Assembly: GCA_963691775.1 (NCBI GenBank)
Contig: OY829369.1
Location: forward strand, 1,550,001-1,614,000
DNA length: 64,000 bases
Reading direction: 5' to 3'
Source: JAZBPO01 sp963691775
GTDB lineage: Bacteria; Pseudomonadota; Gammaproteobacteria; Pseudomonadales; Azotimanducaceae
The position numbers and the translations under genes are program-made. Shown one piece after another: positions 25,698-34,350 of the stretch. A model generated the notes under the pieces. That model was not told the DNA's origin. It was given only the letters and a program-made list of their open reading frames with translations, and ran no database searches. Numbering within the stretch: position 1 is the stretch's first letter; the number at the start of each line of letters is the position of its first letter.

Positions 25698-27272
25698 ATG
25701 CTTCACACTATCCGTGGCGCGCTGCTGCTTTGCATGGCGCTGCTGCTCGTCGCATGCGGTGGGGACGGCGCCAACGACGTCGTCGAGCCCACGCTGCCAC
25801 CGCCCGTTGGCGACGGCGATCCGCCGCCCTCCGGAGGCGACGACTCGCCGCCCCCCGCCGGTGGAGACGATCAACCCCCACCAGACGACCCGGATCCAGC
25901 AGACCCGCCCGCCGACACAACGACGATCTCCGGCATCGCCGCAGTGGGCGCCGCACTCGACGGCGCTGCCGTTTCGGTCCGCGACGCGACCGGAACACTG
26001 CTTGAACTCGGCGACATCCTGACTGGAGCCGACGGCAGCTATCAGGTTGCCGTTCCCGCCGACACCCCACTGCCGCTGCTCATCGAGGTCACGCCCCCGG
26101 ACGGCGAGCCGCTGCGTACGGTGGTTCCGGAAAGCGCGCCCGGCGAGCCGATCACGGCGAACGTGAATCCGCTGACTGAGCTCGTAACCAACGAACTCGT
26201 GGGCGAGCCCACGGAAGACCCCGCAGCAATCGGCAGCGCCCTCGCACCGGTTGCAGCCGATCCTGCATCGGTAGATGCCACGGGCGACGCCGTCGTCGGC
26301 GCCCTGCTGGGCGGCGATCTCGACTACGAAACCTTCGCCAGCGATCCGGACTTCGTCGCCGATGCCGGCGGCGATGAAACCCCGTCGGTGACTGACACGC
26401 TCCTCGACACGCTGGAAGCGACCGCGGACAAGGCCGATCAGCCGCTTGCCGAATTCCTCGAAAGCCAGCTCGCCGCCCCGGAGCCTGCAAAGCTGATCGA
26501 GGCGCCTGCCTTCCAGGTGCGCTACGTCGGTGAGCTCATCGAGCAGGGCAACGACCCAGAGGAGATAGAAGAGAAGCTCGAAGACACCGGCGCCATCACG
26601 ACGCTGGAGGAAGGCGAGACAACCGACGTGTTTCGGCAAGCCATCGTCGCCGTTCCCGCGCTCATCGAGCAGACCAATGAATCGACGACGAGCCTGGACG
26701 ACGCACCGGAGCTGAAAGCGAAAGCCGCCGAAGCCGCTGTGGAAGCGCTCGCAAGCCTCGTGGAAGAGCGCGCCGAACGCTTTGGTGACACCGAGGACGA
26801 CCTCGAGGAGGCGCTCGCGTCGGCAGAGGTGATCAATACGGTGACGGAGGTCGTCGCCGAGGTCGTGACCCCTGTGCTCGAGGCAGTTGCTGAGCGGGAC
26901 GACCTCGAAGACGTCGAAGCCGCGCTCGATGAGGTGCTCGAGGAGACCTCCGAAGCCGCGGGTCAGACGCTCTCCGCCTTTTCACCCGACCAGCTCGAGA
27001 CGACGGACGTCACCGACCTGGCGACCGCGCACCTGCAACAGAACGTGATCGCGCAGGACACGGCCGATCAGCTTGACGCCATCAACGCCGGGACCATCAG
27101 CGCGGAAGACCTCGTACAGACGCCGGACGACGTCACGGACACCGGCGCCGCGCTGCAGACCCTGCTGGAAGAAGACTCGACGCTGATCTCGGGCGGCGAT
27201 GCGGACGCGCTGATCGAAGCGCCCCCGCCCGCCTGGAACGTCGATAACTGGAACGAATTCAACTGGTCATGA
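25698..27272 (+). CDS. Large acidic lipoprotein with Pro/Asp linker
   Basis: 524 residues. A lipoprotein signal ends at lipobox LLVAC (Cys20). A Pro/Asp/Gly-rich linker (about 22-73) is followed by a carboxypeptidase-regulatory-like beta domain (TISGIAAVGAALDGAAVSVRDATG..ADGSYQVAV, about 75-130), then a long very acidic helical region to the end. It is probably anchored in the outer membrane and exposed to the surface or periplasm. Its stop overlaps a possible ATG of the next, pentapeptide-repeat gene, so the two are one operon and may form a surface complex. No enzymatic motif is seen. Confidence 0.75.
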   Translation: MLHTIRGALLLCMALLLVACGGDGANDVVEPTLPPPVGDGDPPPSGGDDSPPPAGGDDQPPPDDPDPADPPADTTTISGIAAVGAALDGAAVSVRDATGTLLELGDILTGADGSYQVAVPADTPLPLLIEVTPPDGEPLRTVVPESAPGEPITANVNPLTELVTNELVGEPTEDPAAIGSALAPVAADPASVDATGDAVVGALLGGDLDYETFASDPDFVADAGGDETPSVTDTLLDTLEATADKADQPLAEFLESQLAAPEPAKLIEAPAFQVRYVGELIEQGNDPEEIEEKLEDTGAITTLEEGETTDVFRQAIVAVPALIEQTNESTTSLDDAPELKAKAAEAAVEALASLVEERAERFGDTEDDLEEALASAEVINTVTEVVAEVVTPVLEAVAERDDLEDVEAALDEVLEETSEAAGQTLSAFSPDQLETTDVTDLATAHLQQNVIAQDTADQLDAINAGTISAEDLVQTPDDVTDTGAALQTLLEEDSTLISGGDADALIEAPPPAWNVDNWNEFNWS

Positions 27273-27292
27273 ACGGATCGAGGATTAAAGAG

Positions 27293-30130
27293 ATGAAATT
27301 GAATCACCATTTCAAGCGCATCGCCGTCATGGCCATTGCGAGCGCAGCAATGGGCGCGAAGGCGGCTGAGGACCTGTTTGTCCCGACGCCCTTCGAGCCC
27401 AACACGCCTGCGCGCGCGGAGGACGTGAACAACAACTTCGAAGGCATCAATAACGAGATTCAGGCCATCGCGGAAGCGCTCGAGGAGATCGAGCTTACCC
27501 CAGGGCCTCAGGGCGCAGCCGGGCTGCAGGGCCTGCCAGGCGAAGCAGGCCCGCAGGGGCCCCAGGGCGAACAAGGCCTTCAGGGCGAGCAGGGACCTCA
27601 GGGCATCCAGGGCATCGCCGGCGAGATCGGCCCGCAAGGACCCCAGGGCGAACAAGGCCTTCAGGGCGAGCAGGGGCCTCAGGGCATCCAGGGCATCGCT
27701 GGTGAGATCGGCCCGCAGGGACCCCAGGGCGAACAAGGCCTTCAGGGCGAGCAGGGGCCTCAGGGCATCCAGGGCGTCGCTGGTGAGATCGGCCCGCCGG
27801 GACCCCAGGGCGAGCAGGGCCAAAAGGGCGACGCGGGCCTTGCTGGTGAAGCCGGCGCACCAGGTGCTGGTATCACGGGCGCGAGCATTGTGAACGGCGA
27901 ACTGACGCTCACGCTCTCGGACGCCAGCACGATCACGGCGAGCGGCACGATCCCCCCGCAGGGTGAGCAAGGGGAAGCCGGTCCGCAGGGCGACGCCGGA
28001 GAACAGGGGCCCGCCGGCCCGGAAGGGCCGCAGGGCGCAGCGGGCGCCGGGGTTACCAGCGCAAGCCTCGTTGCCGGTCAGCTGACGCTCACGCTTTCGG
28101 ACGCGACGACCATCGTCGCCGACGGCGTCCTCCCCGGCTCCAACTTCTCTGACTTCCTGTGCCCCGATGGCGGCCAGATCGAAGGCTTCGACAGCGACGC
28201 GAACCCGATCTGCAGCACCTCGACGACCGCGCTCAAGTGCGAGCAGAACCTCGCCAACGACGGCGATCTCGTGAAGTGCGATCTTTCGGGCCGGGACCTC
28301 TCCGATCGTTTCGTGGTCGCGAGCGGCCTTTCCGCCCACCGCGCGAATTTCTCGGGCGTGATCATGCAGAACGCTGGCGTATTGGAAGATGGAGCCGACC
28401 CGGCAACCGCGACCTATCGGGACATTCGCGTCCAGAAGCTTACCGGGGACCTCAGCGAAACGGACTTCTCCAACTCGAGCCTGCTCGACATCGACTTCTC
28501 CGGCGCCAACCTGCGCGGCGCGACCTTCGCTGGCGCGAACATCACGTCGTCCAATCAGGACCTCGGCGTCGAGCGCATCGACTCGGTGTTCACCGGCGCA
28601 AACCTGATCGAAACGGACTTCTCGAACGCAGCCATCGCGGCAGACTTTCAGTACGTCAAAATGACGAACGCCACCTTCGCAAACACCGATCTACGCGGTT
28701 CGGTCTTCTTTGAATCGTGGATGGATTCGATCGACTTTTCCGGCACGATCGTGGACGGCGTCAGCTTCGGCGGCGCGCGCACCCTGGGGCTGAGCTTCGC
28801 GAACGCATCAGCGAAGAGTTCGCGCTTCTTCTATGCATCCATGCAGGGCGCCCAGTTCTTTGACGCAAATCTCCGCGGCGCGAATTTCTTCAATACAAAC
28901 CTTACCGGCGCTTTCTTCGATCGCGCCGTTGGCGGAGTCGACGACGAATCGGGCTTCAGCACGTCTTTCAACGGTATCGACGCACCCTTCTCCCGGTGGA
29001 TTGACGCGCAGATGGCAGGCGCAGGCCTCATTGACGCAAACCTCTCGAGCAGCACGCTGACCAACGCGTCTTTCAGCGGCTCCTTCGGCCCTGGCTCACG
29101 CTTCATCATTGCCAGCATGGCGGGCGTCGACTTTGGGGGCGCCACGCTGAACCACGCAAACTTCGGCGGCGCGAGCTACGGCTTCAATAACGAGATCGGT
29201 GACTTCAACAACGGCCCGGGCGCGAACTTCTCAGGAGCGCAATTGACACGCGCCGAGTTCTCCCAGAGCTGGCTCTTCGGTGCCAACTTCGACGACGCAT
29301 TCGCGCCCGGCGCCAACTTTAACCACGCCGACTTCCGCCTCGACGAAAACGGCAGCGCAGCCAGCTTCGCCCGTACGGGGCTCGCGGGTGCAGACTTCAC
29401 CCGCGCGAACATCAACGGCGCAAACTTCAACGGTGCCGACCTTGGCGGTGCGAGCTTTCTGCAGGCGCAGGTTGAAGGCGGAAACTTCGCCGACGCCGAC
29501 GGTTTCGAAGCACGGTTCGCCGGCGCGAATCTTCGCAATGCTGTCTTCAGCCAGGACCCGACGGACCCGGAAGGCCGCTTCTCCAGCTTCGTGAACGCCA
29601 ACTTTCGGAATGCCGACCTAGATGGCGCGCAGTTCATTGGGGCCGACCTGAGCCAGGCGGACTTCCGCCTCGCAAACCTCAATGGCACAGACTTCACGAA
29701 TGCCAACCTCGGCAATGCAGATATCAGCCAGACCGATCTCTCCACCGCGACGTTCGGCAACACCACCTGCCCGGATTTCTCGAACTCCGACGACAACGGT
29801 GGCACCTGCTTTCCGCTCGAGGACACCCAGCCCATCCAGATCGGCACGCTCGGCCCGGATTCGGGCATCGACTGCGGCTTCATTGGCCCGGACTCGAATC
29901 TGAAGGGCTGCCCCCTCGGCAACTCGTTCATCCCGGGTGAGGACCTGACGAACTCGAGCCTGAGCGGCGCGGTGCTCGTGGACAGCGAACTGTCCGGCAC
30001 GAACTTCCAGAACGCCTCGCTCAACGGCGCGGTGCTCGGCGGTTCCAACATCGGCGGCACGATCGGGCGCCTTCTTCGGCGAGCCACTTCGCCAACGCGA
30101 GCCTCAACGGCGCCGATCTCACGAACGTGA
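27293..30130 (+). CDS. Collagen-like and pentapeptide-repeat surface protein, 5' part (frameshifted)
   Basis: About 945 residues before the frame is lost. A signal peptide (1-25, ending AMGAKAAED) is followed by a short coiled region, a collagen-like Gly-X-Y stretch (about residues 70-270) and then pentapeptide repeats of the A(N/D)F/L type that should fold into a right-handed quadrilateral beta-helix. Inside the collagen part a 27-residue unit is repeated three times. The natural frame ends in a nonsense tail (GRLLRRATSPTRAS), while pentapeptide repeats resume at once in another frame, so the true product is about 1730 residues, through 32487. ATG 27293 has GAGG nine bases upstream; ATG 27269 overlaps the preceding stop and is an alternative. 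Confidence 0.8.
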   Translation: MKLNHHFKRIAVMAIASAAMGAKAAEDLFVPTPFEPNTPARAEDVNNNFEGINNEIQAIAEALEEIELTPGPQGAAGLQGLPGEAGPQGPQGEQGLQGEQGPQGIQGIAGEIGPQGPQGEQGLQGEQGPQGIQGIAGEIGPQGPQGEQGLQGEQGPQGIQGVAGEIGPPGPQGEQGQKGDAGLAGEAGAPGAGITGASIVNGELTLTLSDASTITASGTIPPQGEQGEAGPQGDAGEQGPAGPEGPQGAAGAGVTSASLVAGQLTLTLSDATTIVADGVLPGSNFSDFLCPDGGQIEGFDSDANPICSTSTTALKCEQNLANDGDLVKCDLSGRDLSDRFVVASGLSAHRANFSGVIMQNAGVLEDGADPATATYRDIRVQKLTGDLSETDFSNSSLLDIDFSGANLRGATFAGANITSSNQDLGVERIDSVFTGANLIETDFSNAAIAADFQYVKMTNATFANTDLRGSVFFESWMDSIDFSGTIVDGVSFGGARTLGLSFANASAKSSRFFYASMQGAQFFDANLRGANFFNTNLTGAFFDRAVGGVDDESGFSTSFNGIDAPFSRWIDAQMAGAGLIDANLSSSTLTNASFSGSFGPGSRFIIASMAGVDFGGATLNHANFGGASYGFNNEIGDFNNGPGANFSGAQLTRAEFSQSWLFGANFDDAFAPGANFNHADFRLDENGSAASFARTGLAGADFTRANINGANFNGADLGGASFLQAQVEGGNFADADGFEARFAGANLRNAVFSQDPTDPEGRFSSFVNANFRNADLDGAQFIGADLSQADFRLANLNGTDFTNANLGNADISQTDLSTATFGNTTCPDFSNSDDNGGTCFPLEDTQPIQIGTLGPDSGIDCGFIGPDSNLKGCPLGNSFIPGEDLTNSSLSGAVLVDSELSGTNFQNASLNGAVLGGSNIGGTIGRLLRRATSPTRASTAPISRT
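27566..27808 (+). repeat. Three 81-bp tandem repeats in the collagen-like region
   Basis: Units 27566-27646, 27647-27727 and 27728-27808 each encode a 27-residue GEQGLQGEQGPQGIQG... block. They are nearly identical at the DNA level, so copy number is likely to vary between strains. Confidence 0.9.
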
Positions 30131-32487
30131 ACTTCGGCTTCAACGAGTTCGGCCCGCTGAATGCACCGGGACCGAGCTTCTTCCAGGCCGGCATGCTCAC
30201 CGCGAATCTCGCGGGCGCCACCTTGAGTGGTGCGGACTTCACCGAAGTCTTCGCCCTCGGCGCAGACTTCTCCGCCACCTTCATCCGCCTTGACGAGAAC
30301 GGCACCGCCGCGGCGTTCCAGAACGCCTCCCTGAACGGCGCACGCTTCATGAGCGCCGACATCGAGGATGCGAACTTCTTCCAGGCGGTCATGTCGAGCG
30401 CAGATTTCTCCGACGCCGTCATCACCCGTGTCGACTTCAGCGAAGCGAACATCCAGAACGTCGACTTCTCGAACGTCCTGTTCGAGGACGTCACGTTCGC
30501 GCGCAGCTACGCCACCGACATGAACTTCGGTAGCGCGAGCCTCGTGAACACGAGCTTCAGCGACATGGGTATGGAAGGGGCCGACTTCACGCAAGCGAAC
30601 GTCGGCTTCGACGAGAACGGCGTGCTCGACGTCGCTCCGCCTTCCTTCGTGAACGTGAACCTCAATGGCGCCAGCTTCACGCAGGTCGCTCTGCGGGGGG
30701 CAACGTTCCAGAACAGCTCCCTGGCCAGCGTCGAGTTCTCGGAAGCCGACATGGCACCTCGCGAGAGTGGCGGCGCCACCAGCTTCAACGGTTCCAACCT
30801 GTCGGGCGCAGTGTTCAATCGCTCTACGCTGACCGGAGCAGACCTGCGCAACACCGATCTCGCCTACGCCACGTTCACGCAGACGCGTCTCGAGGGCGCT
30901 TCGTTGGATGGCGCATTCGGTGGAGGCACGAACTTCCGCAACGCCGGCTTCTACGACGACGCAACCGGCACGCCGGCACTGCTGACGAACGTGGACCTCG
31001 GAACCGCGGACTTCCGCAACGCCGACCTGCGCTTCGCTGACTTCACCAATGCGCATCTCGGCGGGTCCGACTTCCGCTTCTCGAACCTCGACAATGCGAA
31101 CTTCACGAATGCCGATCTCGGCAACGCCGATCTGCGCTTCGTGGACCTCTCGACGGCGACGTTCAGCAACACGACCTGCCCGGACTTCTCGAATTCCGAC
31201 GACGCGCAGAACGGTGGAACCTGCTTCCCGGCAACGGATGCCAGCGGCGGTCAGTTCATTCCTTCGTTCGACAACTGCACGATGCTCGATCCCGGCGACT
31301 ACCAGCCGGGTTGCCCGTACGCGGCAGCGGAATTGCAGTCGGCTGATCTGTCGTTCGCGACCATCGCAGGCGGGAACTTCACGCAGGCGCAGTTGGACGA
31401 TTCGAACCTGACGCGTACCGGTGCAGGGAGCACGAACTTCTCCGGAGCGAGCCTCGCAGGCGCCACGCTCGATGGCTTCGATGGCCAAGCCGCGAACTTC
31501 TCGGGCGCCAACCTGCGAGACGCCATCATCGGGGTCAGCTTCGATCCGGACCAGATGCGGACGTTCACGGCGAACCTTGCCGGCGCCCGCTTCGTCCAGG
31601 CCGACCTCACGGCGGCCAGCTTCGATCGGTCCATCCTCAACGGCGCGGAACTGACAGACGCTTACATCGACGAGAATTTCATGCCGTTCAACAGCACAAC
31701 GGCCTCGATCAGCTTCCTGAATGCATCGGGCCGCGGCCTGCGCGCAATCGGGATATTCGCCCCCGGCGCCATCTTCGACGGCGTGTTCTTCGAGAACTCA
31801 GACTTCGGCGGCGCCGACCTGAGCAACGCTACATTCAGAAGCGGCTCCGATGCGGACGGACCGTTCTACAACATCTTCCAGAGCGCAAACCTCGCAAACG
31901 TGAATCTTTCCGGTTCGAACATAGTGTCGACAACGGACTTCTCGGGCGCCGACTTCGTGAACGCGAGCCTGAACGGCGCGACGTTCGTGGACTCGGGATT
32001 CACCGACGACTCGGGGAACCCACTTGGCGTGAACATGCAAGGCGCGAATCTGACCCGGGCGGACTTCTCGAACGTCGCGTTCGGCGATGACAGCGCTCCC
32101 GTCACCGCATTCATGGATGGCGTTGTCATCAACAACACGAGCTTCGACGGCGCATTGCTCAGCAACTCGAACCTGTCACAAGCCACCGGTCACGGGCCGA
32201 GCTTCGTCGAGACCACCTGTAAGAACTGCAGCTTCAGCGGCGTTAACCTTGGTTCGGTGACCTTCGACGGCGCGGACCTTTCAGGTTCCGATTTCTCGAA
32301 CGCAAAGCTGACCTACGGAACGATGAACGGCACGGATCTCACGGACGTGAACTTCCAGGGCGCGAGCATCGAGCACATCGATCTCAACAACGCTTCGTCG
32401 CTCTCTGGCGTGATCTGCCCGAGCGGTCAGCCGGCCGATACCAATCCGAACAACGCCGGCACCTGCGACGGCCAGTTCCTGCGTTGA
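30127..32487 (+). CDS. Pentapeptide-repeat protein, 3' part of the preceding gene
   Basis: 786 residues of pentapeptide repeats with no signal peptide and no ribosome-binding site at the formal GTG. The open frame in fact extends upstream with pentapeptides (SHFANASLNGADLTN) to about 30082, inside the preceding ORF, so this is the continuation of that gene after a frameshift, not an independent gene. It contains the end of the second and the whole third Cys-bounded repeat module (CPDFSNSDD..NGGTC near 31170; CPSGQ..GTC at the C-terminus). Confidence 0.8.
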   Translation: MNFGFNEFGPLNAPGPSFFQAGMLTANLAGATLSGADFTEVFALGADFSATFIRLDENGTAAAFQNASLNGARFMSADIEDANFFQAVMSSADFSDAVITRVDFSEANIQNVDFSNVLFEDVTFARSYATDMNFGSASLVNTSFSDMGMEGADFTQANVGFDENGVLDVAPPSFVNVNLNGASFTQVALRGATFQNSSLASVEFSEADMAPRESGGATSFNGSNLSGAVFNRSTLTGADLRNTDLAYATFTQTRLEGASLDGAFGGGTNFRNAGFYDDATGTPALLTNVDLGTADFRNADLRFADFTNAHLGGSDFRFSNLDNANFTNADLGNADLRFVDLSTATFSNTTCPDFSNSDDAQNGGTCFPATDASGGQFIPSFDNCTMLDPGDYQPGCPYAAAELQSADLSFATIAGGNFTQAQLDDSNLTRTGAGSTNFSGASLAGATLDGFDGQAANFSGANLRDAIIGVSFDPDQMRTFTANLAGARFVQADLTAASFDRSILNGAELTDAYIDENFMPFNSTTASISFLNASGRGLRAIGIFAPGAIFDGVFFENSDFGGADLSNATFRSGSDADGPFYNIFQSANLANVNLSGSNIVSTTDFSGADFVNASLNGATFVDSGFTDDSGNPLGVNMQGANLTRADFSNVAFGDDSAPVTAFMDGVVINNTSFDGALLSNSNLSQATGHGPSFVETTCKNCSFSGVNLGSVTFDGADLSGSDFSNAKLTYGTMNGTDLTDVNFQGASIEHIDLNNASSLSGVICPSGQPADTNPNNAGTCDGQFLR

Positions 32488-32523
32488 TCTGACGCGCGCC
32501 TATTCCGGAGGCGCTACTCTTCC

Positions 32524-32564
32524 GGAGGCCGGACACCCGCAAGGGGTCCGGCCTCCGTCATTTT
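32524..32564 (+). terminator. Rho-independent terminator after the pentapeptide gene
   Basis: GGAGGCCGGAC and GTCCGGCCTCC form a perfect 11-bp stem, extended inside by ACCC/GGGGT, followed by GTCATTTTG. It ends the lipoprotein/pentapeptide operon. Confidence 0.85.
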
Positions 32565-32679
32565 GCGCGCCGCGATCTGCGCCTGCGCCAAGCCGGGCGG
32601 CAGCGGACGCGAATGCGCAAGCCAGGGCAGGGCTGAGGTATCTTTCCCTCCGGGCTCCTTTCCGTCCGAATTCGAGCGC

Positions 32680-33156
32680 ATGCAGCCTTTCGACAAGCAC
32701 GAACTCGCTGAACTGTTCGCCGACGTCCCGGCGCGGGAGCGGCATCTCATCGACGTGGAGTACGTCGATTGGGGCGTGCTCGACTTCCTCGGCTGGACGC
32801 ACCCCTCCGGACACCTCGGCTACGTCGCGACGCGCATCGGCGACGAGGCCGTCGGCCTGGTCCTGCGCCGCACGCTGTTCTCGGGACGTTCCCGCCGCAT
32901 GCAGATGTGCGCCTGGTGCCACACGCTCAACCGCAGCACCGAGCTCGCCATGTTCAGCCGCTGGGTGGACGGCAGCGACGGTCGCCGCTCGATCGGCCTC
33001 AATCTCTGCAAGCACCTGGACTGCAGCCTGCGTCTGCGCAATCTCACGGGCGATCCACGCCAGCTCATGCCGGAAACGATCCACCTCTCCTACAAGATTC
33101 AGCGCTTGCGCGACGCCGTGAACGGCTACGTGCGCAGGGTCCGTCCCGTGGCGTGA
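32680..33156 (+). CDS. FBP-domain (EF-G-binding-like treble-clef zinc finger) protein
   Basis: 158 residues. The C-terminal half carries a four-cysteine zinc finger: CAWCHTLNRSTELAMFS and, after about 30 residues, GLNLCKHLDCSLRLR. This matches the FBP / FusB-type C-terminal domain, whose Gram-positive relatives bind elongation factor G and relieve fusidic acid stalling. In proteobacteria the role is unproven. The ATG at 32680 gives MQPFDKHELAELF; no close partner gene. Confidence 0.82.
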   Translation: MQPFDKHELAELFADVPARERHLIDVEYVDWGVLDFLGWTHPSGHLGYVATRIGDEAVGLVLRRTLFSGRSRRMQMCAWCHTLNRSTELAMFSRWVDGSDGRRSIGLNLCKHLDCSLRLRNLTGDPRQLMPETIHLSYKIQRLRDAVNGYVRRVRPVA

Positions 33157-33273
33157 ACGGGCGCGCAGCGGCGCCGCCCGCTGTGGATTCGACGCCCGCC
33201 GCACCATCCATCGCCTCTGGAGGTTCGCCCTGCTGTGCGCGGCGCCCGCGTCGGTAAGTAAGTGCAGGCAGGC

Positions 33274-34233
33274 TCAAGCCTTCGGAAAGGGCGTGCGATC
33301 GAAGCGCGTACCGATCTCGCGAATGCGCTCGCCGATGAACCCTTTCATGCGCTCCGCCGCCGGATTGAGCGCCTTGCCACGCGCGTGCACCAGGCACCAG
33401 CTGCGCCGCAGGGGGAACCCGGCAACGTCGAGGCTCGCCAGCTCGCCCGACGCGAGCTCACGATAAACGGCATGGCGCGGCAGAAGCGCTGCGCCGAGCC
33501 CGGCACGCACGCCTTCACGAAGTGCCTCGGACGATCCGAGCTCCAGCACGCGGGCGAGGCGAACGCCCCGCCGCTCCAGTTCGCGCTCGAATGCGCGGCG
33601 GATGCCGGAGCCGGGCTCTCGCATGAGCACGGTCCCGCCGGCGAGCGCGTCGAGCGTCACGCGCCCGGACGCGAGCGGATGATCGGCACGCGCCACGAGA
33701 TGCAGTTCGTTGTCGAGGAACGGCAACAGCTCGAGCGCACGCTCTTCAGGGACCAGCGCCATGATCGCGAGATCGTCCTCGTTACGCTCCAGGCGATCGA
33801 GCGCCGTGTAGCGATTGGCAACGCGCATGCGGACATCGACTGCCGGATAGGCCGCCATGAACTCGGCAAGCAGATGCGGGGCGAAGTACTGCGCCGAGGA
33901 AACGGCGACGATCCGCAGCGTACCGCTCACGCTGCCGTCGAGCGCGGCGAGCGCCTGGCGCGCTGCGTCGAGGCGCCCGAGCACGTCTCGGGCGGCAACT
34001 CGCATGGCCTCGCCTTCCGCAGTCAGATAGAGCGTGCGGCCCACGAACTCGACCAGCCGATGGCCGAGCACCTTCTCGAGCTGGCGAATCTGCGCGCTCA
34101 CCGCGGGCTGCGAAAGTCCAAGGCGCTCGCCCGCGCGACTGAAGCCGTTCTCGGCGCAGACGGCGAGAAACACCTGAAGCTGGCGAAGGGTGACGGGCAG
34201 ACCGCGCAATCCGATCTCGTCGAGGGCATCCAT
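33274..34233 (-). CDS. LysR-family regulator of the pyruvate carboxylase genes
   Basis: 319 residues. The N-terminal winged HTH (LRQLQVFLAVCAENGFSRAGERLGLSQPAVSAQIRQLE, about 14-52) is followed by a two-lobed effector domain typical of the CbbR-like LysR branch. It is divergent from pycA across 117 bases, the same arrangement as PycR in Pseudomonas, which activates pycAB. It therefore probably controls pycAB and itself through the palindrome at 34252. ATG 34233 gives normal LysR length. Confidence 0.9.
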   Translation of the reverse strand: MDALDEIGLRGLPVTLRQLQVFLAVCAENGFSRAGERLGLSQPAVSAQIRQLEKVLGHRLVEFVGRTLYLTAEGEAMRVAARDVLGRLDAARQALAALDGSVSGTLRIVAVSSAQYFAPHLLAEFMAAYPAVDVRMRVANRYTALDRLERNEDDLAIMALVPEERALELLPFLDNELHLVARADHPLASGRVTLDALAGGTVLMREPGSGIRRAFERELERRGVRLARVLELGSSEALREGVRAGLGAALLPRHAVYRELASGELASLDVAGFPLRRSWCLVHARGKALNPAAERMKGFIGERIREIGTRFDRTPFPKA

Positions 34234-34251
34234 GCTGCTAGCCGGCCTCTT

Positions 34252-34271
34252 ACATAACCTTTTACTTATGT
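34252..34271. promoter_or_regulatory. LysR-type operator candidate between regulator and pycA
   Basis: ACATAA and TTATGT are exact inverted repeats 8 bases apart, containing ATAA-N8-TTAT that fits the LysR T-N11-A pattern. It lies near the regulator start and 80-100 bases before pycA, the usual place for a recognition site. Confidence 0.55.
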
Positions 34272-34350
34272 CAGAACGCAGAATAATCGATTTTACCCGC
34301 AAGATTGCGCTCCGCATGCTGTACAGAAATCAGTCAGCGGGCCGTCAGCG

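Noticed and set aside
32500..33207. Leftward open frame opposite the FBP-domain gene
   Set aside because: It mirrors a gene with clear zinc-finger motifs and shows no motif of its own.
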